Shown here: piece by piece, positions 1 through 5,100 of the stretch
How positions within the stretch are numbered: position 1 is the stretch's first letter
Layout of the letters: each line of letters opens with the position of its first letter
From: an uncultured Eubacteriales bacterium
Lineage (GTDB): Bacteria; Bacillota_A; Clostridia; Saccharofermentanales; Saccharofermentanaceae
Assembly: GCA_900313405.1 (NCBI GenBank)
Contig: OMQY01000267.1
Location: 1 to 6,556 of the forward strand
DNA length: 6,556 nt
Direction: 5' to 3'
The notes under the pieces: generated by a model
What the model was told of the DNA's origin: nothing
The model's database searches: none
What the model saw: only the letters and a program-made list of their open reading frames with translations
Position numbers and translations under genes: made by a program

Positions 1-540
1 GACTTCGATACGGCAGGAACATATACCTATTACGTATTCGAGACAGAGGGAACAGAAGAAGCGTTCACATATGACACTTCGAGATATACCGTAAATGTCA
101 CGGTAACTGACATCGGCGGACAGCTTGAAGCTACATATACGCTCGACAGGCTTGAGGGACAGCAGACGACAAGTGCAACAGAACTGGCATTTACGAATGT
201 CTATGCACCTACGGCAACGCCTACGCCTACGTTCACGCCTACGCCGACAGCGACACCTACAGCAACGCCGACACCTACGGCAAAGCCCACGGTAACGCCT
301 ACACCGACTGCAGATCCTACTATCACACCGGTAGACACACCTTCACCTACTCCTACAGTGGCAACGGTAGATGCGGGTGCGAGAACGGCAACGCCTACAC
401 CTACTGAGATAATCACGAGCACGGGTGAAGACGACACGGCAGTAAGAAGAGCGATGGTCGGTATAACATTGATATCGGCGGCAATGCTGCTCGCGGGGGT
501 CAGCCTCACAAAGAAGCGGAGAGGCTTTGAGAACAAGTAA
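1..540 (+). CDS. C-terminal part of a pilin/adhesin-like surface protein (FctA/Spy0128-type domain, TP-rich linker, membrane anchor); 5' end outside window
   Basis: The frame is open from base 1 to the TAA at 538-540 (179 residues seen). Residues 1-69 resemble the end of the streptococcal FctA/Spy0128 pilin isopeptide domain: GTYTYYVFE, then YDTSRYTVNVTVTD, then a closing FTNVY. In that family the Glu of the first motif and the Asn of FTN take part in an intramolecular Lys-Asn isopeptide bond, so E14 and N66 are the likely equivalents; the Lys partner would lie upstream. Residues 70-136 are a Thr/Pro/Ala linker of wall-spanning type. A short ITSTGED segment (138-144) sits where LPXTG normally is, followed by a hydrophobic stretch (about 151-170) and a KKRRGFENK tail. 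The role is probably an exposed adhesin or pilus-like protein. A canonical LPXTG is missing, so sortase attachment is uncertain; it may stay membrane-anchored. A terminator follows directly. Confidence 0.8.
   Translation, partial: DFDTAGTYTYYVFETEGTEEAFTYDTSRYTVNVTVTDIGGQLEATYTLDRLEGQQTTSATELAFTNVYAPTATPTPTFTPTPTATPTATPTPTAKPTVTPTPTADPTITPVDTPSPTPTVATVDAGARTATPTPTEIITSTGEDDTAVRRAMVGITLISAAMLLAGVSLTKKRRGFENK
208..405 (+). repeat. Low-complexity Thr/Pro-coding repeat (wall-spanning linker)
   Basis: The DNA is built from degenerate short units such as acgcct, acgccg and acacct, encoding TPTPT-type residues 70-135 of the surface protein. The units differ mainly at third codon positions, so it is an imperfect rather than exact tandem array. 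It probably provides an extended, possibly glycosylated stalk. A similar array occurs in the FecR gene at 2579-2962. Confidence 0.75.
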
Positions 541-547
541 CATATGA

Positions 548-584
548 GAACAGCCGGCAGGGCATACCTGACCGGCTGTTTTTA
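548..584 (+). terminator. Intrinsic terminator after the surface protein gene
   Basis: ACAGCCGG (550-557) pairs perfectly with CCGGCTGT (572-579). An inner CAGG/CCTG helix extends the stem with one bulged A, around a five-base GCATA loop. A T run at 579-583 follows. It starts 10 bases after the stop codon and separates the surface gene from the tRNA unit. Confidence 0.9.
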
Positions 585-628
585 TGATCTTTCATACACA
601 TGCTCAAGTAGTATTCCACATGCGGCTG

Positions 629-637
629 TGATATAAT
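629..637 (+). promoter_or_regulatory. Extended -10 promoter for the tRNA gene
   Basis: TGATATAAT contains a perfect TATAAT (632-637) preceded by the TG of an extended -10 element. It lies 11 bases upstream of the tRNA 5' end. No good -35 is seen at 16-18 bases upstream, which is consistent with an extended -10 type. It follows the previous terminator, so the tRNA is likely transcribed alone. Confidence 0.75.
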
Positions 638-648
638 CTCAATGTTTT

Positions 649-724
649 GGGGGCGTAGCTCAGTTGGGAGAGTGCTTGGTTCGCATTCAAGAGGTCAGGG
701 GTTCGAATCCCCCCGTCTCCACCA
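649..724 (+). tRNA. tRNA-Ala, anticodon CGC
   Basis: The 76-base sequence folds as a full cloverleaf with encoded CCA (722-724). The acceptor is GGGGGCG paired with CGTCTCC and includes G3-U70, the classic alanine identity pair. The D arm is GCTC/GAGT. The anticodon stem is CTTGG/TCAAG with loop TTCGCAT and anticodon CGC at 682-684, which reads GCG (Ala). The T loop is TTCGAAT with stem AGGGG/CCCCC. Unusual points: A49-C65 mismatch at the base of the T stem, G10-U25 in the D stem, G31-U39 closing the anticodon stem, and a second acceptor wobble (G5-U68). All invariant loop bases checked (U33, GG in the D loop, TTC) are present, so it is probably functional. Confidence 0.95.
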
Positions 725-733
725 GATGATCAT

Positions 734-761
734 AACCTCGTAAGTCTCTTACGAGGTTTTT
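734..761 (+). terminator. Intrinsic terminator of the tRNA unit
   Basis: A perfect 11-bp stem, AACCTCGTAAG (734-744) with CTTACGAGGTT (748-758), closes a three-base TCT loop and is followed by T residues to 761. It starts 9 bases after the tRNA CCA end. Confidence 0.92.
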
Positions 762-772
762 GATTTTGGGTA

Positions 773-803
773 TTGACTCTCACATTATGGTAGGGATTAT
801 CGT
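773..803 (+). promoter_or_regulatory. Probable MerR-type promoter with overlapping operator
   Basis: TTGACT (773-778) matches the -35 consensus at five of six bases. With the 19-bp spacer typical of MerR-controlled promoters, the -10 would be TATCGT (798-803, four of six). With a 16-bp spacer it would be GATTAT (795-800, also four of six). The spacer contains an imperfect dyad (CTCTCAC against GTAGGGA), as expected for a MerR operator lying between the boxes. The regulator downstream most likely controls its own transcription; this is inferred from family behaviour. Confidence 0.55.
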
Positions 804-807
804 AATG

Positions 808-817
808 TTGAGCTCAA
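808..817 (+). promoter_or_regulatory. Perfect 10-bp palindrome in the MerR-gene leader
   Basis: TTGAGCTCAA is self-complementary and sits between the predicted -10 region and the ribosome binding site. It could be a secondary operator half or chance. No known regulator site is recognised. Confidence 0.25.
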
Positions 818-841
818 TAATGATCCATGGAGGTAAGCCCT

Positions 842-1645
842 ATGTTAAAGATAGGAGATTTTTCAAAACTGTCCAGAGTAAGCATCAGAATGCTTCGACA
901 CTATGATGATATCGGATTGATCAAGCCTGCTGAGGTAGATAATATGACCGGCTACCGTTACTATCGTGAAGATCAGTTGTTTACGATCGGCAGGATAACC
1001 GCCCTTAAGGATATGGGCTTCTCACTCGCCGATATAGTCCGCGTTCTCGAGATCTATGATGACAAGGACAAACTTGACAGTTACCTTATGGCAAGACAGA
1101 AGGAACTGGAAGAGAAGTCAAAAGAGACGGAGTATAAGCTGATGCTTCTGGATACAGCTCGTAAGAGTCTGAGAAAGGAGCAGAACATGAGTTTTGATGT
1201 AAATGTAAAAACGATTCCGGAGAGATATGCGGCAACCGTGCATATGGTCATCCCTCATTATGAGGATGAGGGTATGGCATGGGGAATGATGGCGGAGGTA
1301 AAGGAGCCTCTTATTCCTGCGGACCCCTGCTATGCGATAGCAGAATTTCTTGATCCTGAATACAAGGAGGAGAATGTCGAGATCGTTGTATCCATGTCCG
1401 TAAAGGGAAGATATCAGGATACGGAACACGTAAAGTTCAAGGATCTTCCGGCAGTCAAAGTTGCAAGTGCCGTCGTAAAGGGAAGTTATCTTCAGATGGG
1501 GGATGCCTATGCATCCGTTGTATCATGGATAAATGCCAACGGTTACAAGATGAACGGACCGATGTTCAACATATATCACGTCGGGCCGGGGCAGACACAG
1601 GATCCTGATGAGTATGTAACGGAAGTTTGTTTTCCGGTCGAATGA
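842..1645 (+). CDS. MerR-family transcriptional regulator with GyrI-like effector-binding domain
   Basis: The protein has 267 residues. Residues 1-70 form a MerR winged helix-turn-helix (KIGDFSKLSRVSIRMLRHYDDIGLIKP, then GYRYY). Residues about 75-113 are a charged helix fitting the dimerising coiled coil. Residues about 117-266 resemble the GyrI-like/BmrR effector domain, ending YVTEVCFPV with a Glu (E261) at the place where BmrR-type proteins carry their ligand-binding Glu. It should bind as a dimer to a promoter with a long spacer and activate it when a small, often cationic or lipophilic, ligand is bound. An in-frame ATG at 827 is rejected as start because GGAGG at 829-833 lies 8 bases before ATG 842, and the family starts at this MLKIGDFSK. 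No transporter or enzyme target lies next to it, and it has its own terminator, so its regulon is unknown. Confidence 0.9.
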   Translation: MLKIGDFSKLSRVSIRMLRHYDDIGLIKPAEVDNMTGYRYYREDQLFTIGRITALKDMGFSLADIVRVLEIYDDKDKLDSYLMARQKELEEKSKETEYKLMLLDTARKSLRKEQNMSFDVNVKTIPERYAATVHMVIPHYEDEGMAWGMMAEVKEPLIPADPCYAIAEFLDPEYKEENVEIVVSMSVKGRYQDTEHVKFKDLPAVKVASAVVKGSYLQMGDAYASVVSWINANGYKMNGPMFNIYHVGPGQTQDPDEYVTEVCFPVE

Positions 1646-1651
1646 CCGGAA
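1632..1651 (+). other. Perfect hairpin spanning the MerR-gene stop codon
   Basis: TTCCGGTC (1632-1639) and GACCGGAA (1644-1651) form an 8-bp stem with a GAAT loop. The TGA stop (1643-1645) lies in the loop/stem edge. No T run follows, so it is not a terminator by itself. It may protect the transcript end ahead of the real terminator. Confidence 0.5.
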
Positions 1652-1665
1652 GCCTTATTTATGGG

Positions 1666-1696
1666 CAGCGGGGAGACTGAGTGCTCCCCGCTGTTT
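1666..1696 (+). terminator. Intrinsic terminator of the MerR gene
   Basis: CAGCGGGGAG (1666-1675) pairs perfectly with CTCCCCGCTG (1684-1693) around an 8-base loop, followed by TTTGTATTT. The T-tract is interrupted but the stem is very stable. It separates the regulator from the signalling operon. Confidence 0.85.
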
Positions 1697-1711
1697 GTAT
1701 TTCAGGTTTTA

Positions 1712-1740
1712 TTAATCCCGATAGTATTGTAAAATAATAT
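1712..1740 (+). promoter_or_regulatory. Candidate promoter of the FecR / adenylate cyclase / GGDEF operon
   Basis: The AT-rich stretch contains TAAAAT (1730-1735, five of six to TATAAT) and the overlapping TAATAT (1735-1740). Upstream -35 matches are weak (TTAATC at 1712-1717 for the second). A promoter is needed here because a strong terminator ends at about 1700 and the next gene starts at 1778. The exact boxes are uncertain. A short dyad, GTGATTGTCAC (1742-1752), lies just downstream and could be an operator. Confidence 0.4.
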
Positions 1741-1777
1741 AGTGATTGTCACGGGGTAAATTGACAGGGGAATGCTT

Positions 1778-3271
1778 ATGAGTATTGTGGACAAGTTTAA
1801 GCAGATGACGACTAAGAAGAAGATCATACTCGGAAGTGTTTCCGCGTTTGTTATAGTAGCGGCCGTTGTGGCATTCATTATGATACGTTCCTATCTTAAC
1901 AGCGGTTATGTCGCTACGACGATGCGACTACTCCGTGTTGAAGGAACGGTCTCTATTGAAGATTCAGAGGGTAATTCAAAGCCTGTTATTGATAATATCC
2001 GTTTTGAGAGCGGTGATGCTCTGACGACCGGATCTGACGGACTGGCTTCTGTAGGACTTGATGATACCAAGATCGTTACACTCCAGAATGACAGCCGCGC
2101 CGAGTTCACCAAGAAGGGTAAGAAGCTTGAATTGAAGCTCACCAAGGGGGCTGTCTTTTTTGAAGTTACCGAGAAGCTAGATGATGATGAGTCTTTTGAG
2201 ATAAAGACATCGACGATGGTCGTAGGTATCAGAGGTACTTCCGGTTATGTTTTCTATGATGAGGACGGGCGCGAGGCCCTTATCATCACTGACGGTAAGG
2301 TACAGGTAATAGCGACCAATCCCGATACGATGGAATCGAAGACCACTGAGGTATTAGGCGGTCAGATGGTCAAGGTATATCTTTATGACGAAGACAGGGA
2401 AGAGGGAAGCGTTGACTTCTTCCTCGATAATCTTGAAGAGGATGAAGTTCCTGCGTTTACACTTCAGATGCTCGCAGAGAATCCTGACCTTCTCGATAAG
2501 GTCTGTGCCGACACCGGCTGGGACAGAGAAACGATCCTGGCGCTCGTTGAGGCCATGAACTCGGGGGATGTGGAAGAACAGACTCTGACGCCTACAGCCA
2601 CGCCAACATTATCACCGACAAAGAAACCTACAGTGACACCTTCGGATACGCCGACGCCGTCACCGACGAGGGCACCTAACACCACGCCGACAAATACTCC
2701 GACGCCTACTGAGGCTCCGGAGGCGTCGCCGTCCGTTTCTCCTTCACCGAGTCCGAGTGAGGAACCTTCTCCGTCGGTATCCCCGAGCGTATCGCCATCT
2801 AATTCACCGACGACATCTCCTACGGTATCTCCGTCGGAAACGCCGAGTCCTTCACCGGATCCGAGCGTCAGCCCGTCGACGTCGCCCACGGCAACGCCGA
2901 CGAATACCAATACGCCGACTCCTAAGCCGACGAATACCGATACGCCTACGCCGACGCCTACTATGCCTGATTTCAACGGGGTTCCGGATGAGGATACAGA
3001 GATACCTGAAGGATTTGAGCCAGATGCTGATTTCTGGGGAAAAACATACGATAACCACAATGTTTATATCATCTCCGGTCAACCCCCGGAAGAAGAGGGA
3101 AGTGATGAGATGTATTTCAAAGGGTTTATCGATGGAGAATGGAAACCGTTGAAATTGGAATCAGATGATGAACATATGGAATTCAGTTATACCACATCTG
3201 AAGGCGAGACATATGTTTATTTCCAATACTTCTTCTCATCAACTGATGAACCTCTAGAGTCCACTACATAG
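1778..3271 (+). CDS. Membrane-anchored extracellular FecR-domain protein with PTS-rich linker and unknown C-terminal domain
   Basis: The protein has 497 residues. A Lys-rich N-terminus (TTKKKK-like, residues 11-15) precedes one transmembrane helix (about 16-37), so the rest should be outside. Residues about 53-200 match the FecR fold: LRVEGTVSI, then FESGDALTTGSDGLASV, then LTKGAVFFEV, then STMVVGIRGTSGYV, then ITDGKVQV and GGQMV. An acidic helical part (212-266) leads to a Ser/Thr/Pro linker (268-396) and a 100-residue acidic domain rich in Tyr, Trp and Phe that I do not recognise. ATG 1778 is preferred over ATG 1772 because AGGGG (1766-1770) is 7 bases from the former and only 1 from the latter. 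Classical FecR partners (FecI sigma factor, TonB receptor) are absent here. The gene lies 19 bases before a CHASE2 adenylate cyclase, so it is more likely an envelope-sensing or scaffold partner of that receptor. That role is inferred. Confidence 0.85.
   Translation: MSIVDKFKQMTTKKKIILGSVSAFVIVAAVVAFIMIRSYLNSGYVATTMRLLRVEGTVSIEDSEGNSKPVIDNIRFESGDALTTGSDGLASVGLDDTKIVTLQNDSRAEFTKKGKKLELKLTKGAVFFEVTEKLDDDESFEIKTSTMVVGIRGTSGYVFYDEDGREALIITDGKVQVIATNPDTMESKTTEVLGGQMVKVYLYDEDREEGSVDFFLDNLEEDEVPAFTLQMLAENPDLLDKVCADTGWDRETILALVEAMNSGDVEEQTLTPTATPTLSPTKKPTVTPSDTPTPSPTRAPNTTPTNTPTPTEAPEASPSVSPSPSPSEEPSPSVSPSVSPSNSPTTSPTVSPSETPSPSPDPSVSPSTSPTATPTNTNTPTPKPTNTDTPTPTPTMPDFNGVPDEDTEIPEGFEPDADFWGKTYDNHNVYIISGQPPEEEGSDEMYFKGFIDGEWKPLKLESDDEHMEFSYTTSEGETYVYFQYFFSSTDEPLESTT
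2579..2962 (+). repeat. Ser/Thr/Pro-coding low-complexity array in the FecR gene
   Basis: About 128 codons (residues 268-395) are dominated by Thr, Pro and Ser. The flanks are TPT/TPTPT-like and the middle is SPSVSPS-like. At DNA level the units are degenerate copies of ccgacg, acgccg, ccgtcg and similar. It likely forms a long stiff stalk across the cell wall, holding the C-terminal domain away from the membrane. Arrays like this can change length by slippage or recombination. Confidence 0.75.
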
Positions 3272-3290
3272 GCTGTGTTGAAGAAAGATA

Positions 3291-5099
3291 ATGAAGAGCA
3301 TTAAGTACAGAGCGTTGATCATAACCCTAATCGGTGCCGTTGCCGTTACTCTTCTGTGTAACAGCGGTATCTTCAGGCGCCCCGATCTGTGGATACAGGA
3401 CGCACTCTATCAGACCCCGAGTGCAGTGCCCGGAGATATCGTGATAATCGGTATAGACGATAAAGCCATTCAGGATCTCGGTCCTTATAACACATGGGAC
3501 AGAACGGTCATGGCATCGGCTCTTGAAGCTCTCGGAAGCGATCCGGAGAATCTTCCGGCAGTAGTCGCGATCGATACTCTGTATAAGGGAGAATCGGATC
3601 CGGAGGCTGATGCCAGGCTTGTTGCTGCTGCCGAGAGACTTAACAATGTCGTTGTAGCCACTACTGCTGACTTCGGTACACAGCGGACTTTCGGTGCAGA
3701 CAAGGTCACGATAGATACATATGCCATCCTCGGGTATGAAGAACCTTTTGATGCCCTTAAGGCCGTAACGACGCAGGGGCACATCAATGCGATGTACGAT
3801 TCGGACGGCATCATGAGACATGCTTTGCTCTACATAGAGCCTGACGGACAGCGCGTCTACTCAATGGCATATGAGACGGCAAGGTTATATGCAGAACAGA
3901 AGGGGATGACGTTGGAGGTGCCATCGGTCAATTCGCGCGGGCAGTTCTATGTTCCTTATTCAGCAGGGCCGACCGGGTTCTATGACGGTGTATCTCTGAG
4001 TTCACTCATCAACGGTGATATCCCTTCATCCTATTTTGCCGGCAAGATCGTCCTGATCGGACCTTACACTATAGGACTTCAGGATTCATATTTCACTCCG
4101 ATCGACAAATCGACAAGGATGTACGGCGTCGAATTCCAGGCCAATGTAATACAGTGCTTCCTTGACGGCAATTATAAAGAGGAGATGTCTGACCGTATCC
4201 AATTGGCGGCAGTCCTTCTGGTCTCTTTTGTTTTCTTCTGCCTGTGCAGGAACAGAAGACTTCTGATAGCCGTCCCTTTGCTGGCCGTATTCGCGGGAGC
4301 CGGTATCGGCGGATCGATACTGCTGTACTCTAAGGGCTATGTTACGCATGCTCTGTGGATACCCGCGAGTGTATCGCTGCTGTTCATACTGGCAGTGGCA
4401 AGCAGCTATATCCGTGCCGCGATCGAGAGGCAGGAAGTAACGAGGACTTTCGAGAGATATGTTGCTCCCAATATCGTCAGCGAGATCCTGAAGGAAGGTA
4501 CCGACAGCCTGAAGCTCGGCGGAAAGAACTGCGATATAGCCGTACTATTCGTCGACATACGAGGATTTACGACAATGTCCGAGAGACTGTCGCCTGAGGA
4601 AGTCGTATTCATACTGAACCGCTACCTCACAATGACGAGTTCCTGTATCGAGAATAATCAGGGTACGCTCGACAAGTTCGTCGGAGACGCCACGATGGCA
4701 TTCTGGGGTGCTCCTCTGCCTGTCGAGGATCCGGTCTACCTGGCAGCTAAGACTGCTCTTGATATCGTCGAAGGTGCTAAGGCACTCTCTGAGCAGCTCA
4801 AGGAAGAGATCAACGAGGAACTCAATGTCGGTGTCGGCGTCCACTTCGGACCTGCCGTTGTCGGCAATATGGGTTCCGTCAAACATATGGATTACACCGC
4901 GATAGGTGACACGGTCAATACGTCGGCAAGGCTCGAGGCGAATGCTCCCGGAGGAACGGTCTACATCAGCCGTGCGGTCGCCGACAGGCTCGAGGGACGA
5001 ATGAGCTTTGAATCTCTCGGGGATTCCGTCAAACTTAAGGGCAAGGCAGAAGGCTTCGAAGTCTTACGGCTCATTGGCCCTATCGAAAAGGAGGGATAA
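3291..5099 (+). CDS. CHASE2-domain class III adenylate cyclase (membrane receptor)
   Basis: The protein has 602 residues. It has one N-terminal transmembrane helix (about 8-25), an extracellular CHASE2 sensor (about 28-295, with DIVIIGIDDKAI and a closing MYGVEFQANVIQ), three more membrane helices (about 304-320, 324-345, 353-373), a short helical linker with FERYVAPNIV (387-396), and a class III nucleotide cyclase domain (about 413-595). Visible catalytic residues are metal Asp D422 (FVDIRGFT) and D466 (FVGDA), adenine-selecting Lys K462, Thr T536 in YTAIGD, and transition-state residues N543 and R547. The Lys/Thr pair is that of class IIIb adenylate cyclases, so ATP to cAMP is predicted, and some IIIb enzymes respond to bicarbonate. 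It should work as a dimer and appears catalytically intact. The ribosome binding site is weak (AAGAAAG, 3281-3287). It is co-transcribed with the FecR gene upstream, and the next gene starts 1 base after its stop. Confidence 0.93.
   Translation: MKSIKYRALIITLIGAVAVTLLCNSGIFRRPDLWIQDALYQTPSAVPGDIVIIGIDDKAIQDLGPYNTWDRTVMASALEALGSDPENLPAVVAIDTLYKGESDPEADARLVAAAERLNNVVVATTADFGTQRTFGADKVTIDTYAILGYEEPFDALKAVTTQGHINAMYDSDGIMRHALLYIEPDGQRVYSMAYETARLYAEQKGMTLEVPSVNSRGQFYVPYSAGPTGFYDGVSLSSLINGDIPSSYFAGKIVLIGPYTIGLQDSYFTPIDKSTRMYGVEFQANVIQCFLDGNYKEEMSDRIQLAAVLLVSFVFFCLCRNRRLLIAVPLLAVFAGAGIGGSILLYSKGYVTHALWIPASVSLLFILAVASSYIRAAIERQEVTRTFERYVAPNIVSEILKEGTDSLKLGGKNCDIAVLFVDIRGFTTMSERLSPEEVVFILNRYLTMTSSCIENNQGTLDKFVGDATMAFWGAPLPVEDPVYLAAKTALDIVEGAKALSEQLKEEINEELNVGVGVHFGPAVVGNMGSVKHMDYTAIGDTVNTSARLEANAPGGTVYISRAVADRLEGRMSFESLGDSVKLKGKAEGFEVLRLIGPIEKEG
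5088..5094 (+). promoter_or_regulatory. Strong ribosome binding site within the end of the cyclase gene
   Basis: AAGGAGG overlaps the last codons of the cyclase gene and lies 6 bases before ATG 5101. With a single base between the stop TAA and the ATG, translational coupling of the two genes is likely. Confidence 0.85.
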
Positions 5100-5100
5100 T

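Noticed and set aside
208..405. Repeat array as a CRISPR array
   Set aside because: There are no regular spacers or constant repeat length, and the units are in-frame Thr/Pro codons of an open reading frame.
201..536. Minus-strand ORF rich in Val-Gly (VGVGVAVG-type)
   Set aside because: It is the antisense of the Thr/Pro linker. The repetitive composition avoids stops on the other strand, and there is no ribosome binding site or family similarity.
827..841. ATG 827 as start of the MerR regulator
   Set aside because: The ribosome binding site GGAGG overlaps this codon and is correctly spaced for ATG 842, where the family alignment also begins.
1742..1752. GTGATTGTCAC as a CRP/cAMP receptor site for feedback by the operon
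   Set aside because: The half-sites resemble CRP half-sites (GTGA/TCAC), but the 3-base gap does not match the 6-base spacing of TGTGA-N6-TCACA. Kept only as an unspecified dyad.
1761..1788. TTGACA with TATTGT as a promoter inside the start of the FecR gene
   Set aside because: The -10 would lie inside the coding region beyond the start codon, so the transcript would lack the gene start. The overlap with the ribosome binding site suggests chance.
2464..3060. Long minus-strand ORF of 198 codons rich in Val, Gly and Asp
   Set aside because: It is an antisense shadow of the Ser/Thr/Pro array of the FecR gene. Low-complexity composition explains its length, and no domain is seen.
2757..3152. 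Plus-strand Arg-rich ORF in another frame of the FecR gene
   Set aside because: It is a frame-shifted reading of the same repeat units (CCG/CGA gives Arg-rich peptides). It has no convincing ribosome binding site and lies wholly inside a well-supported gene.
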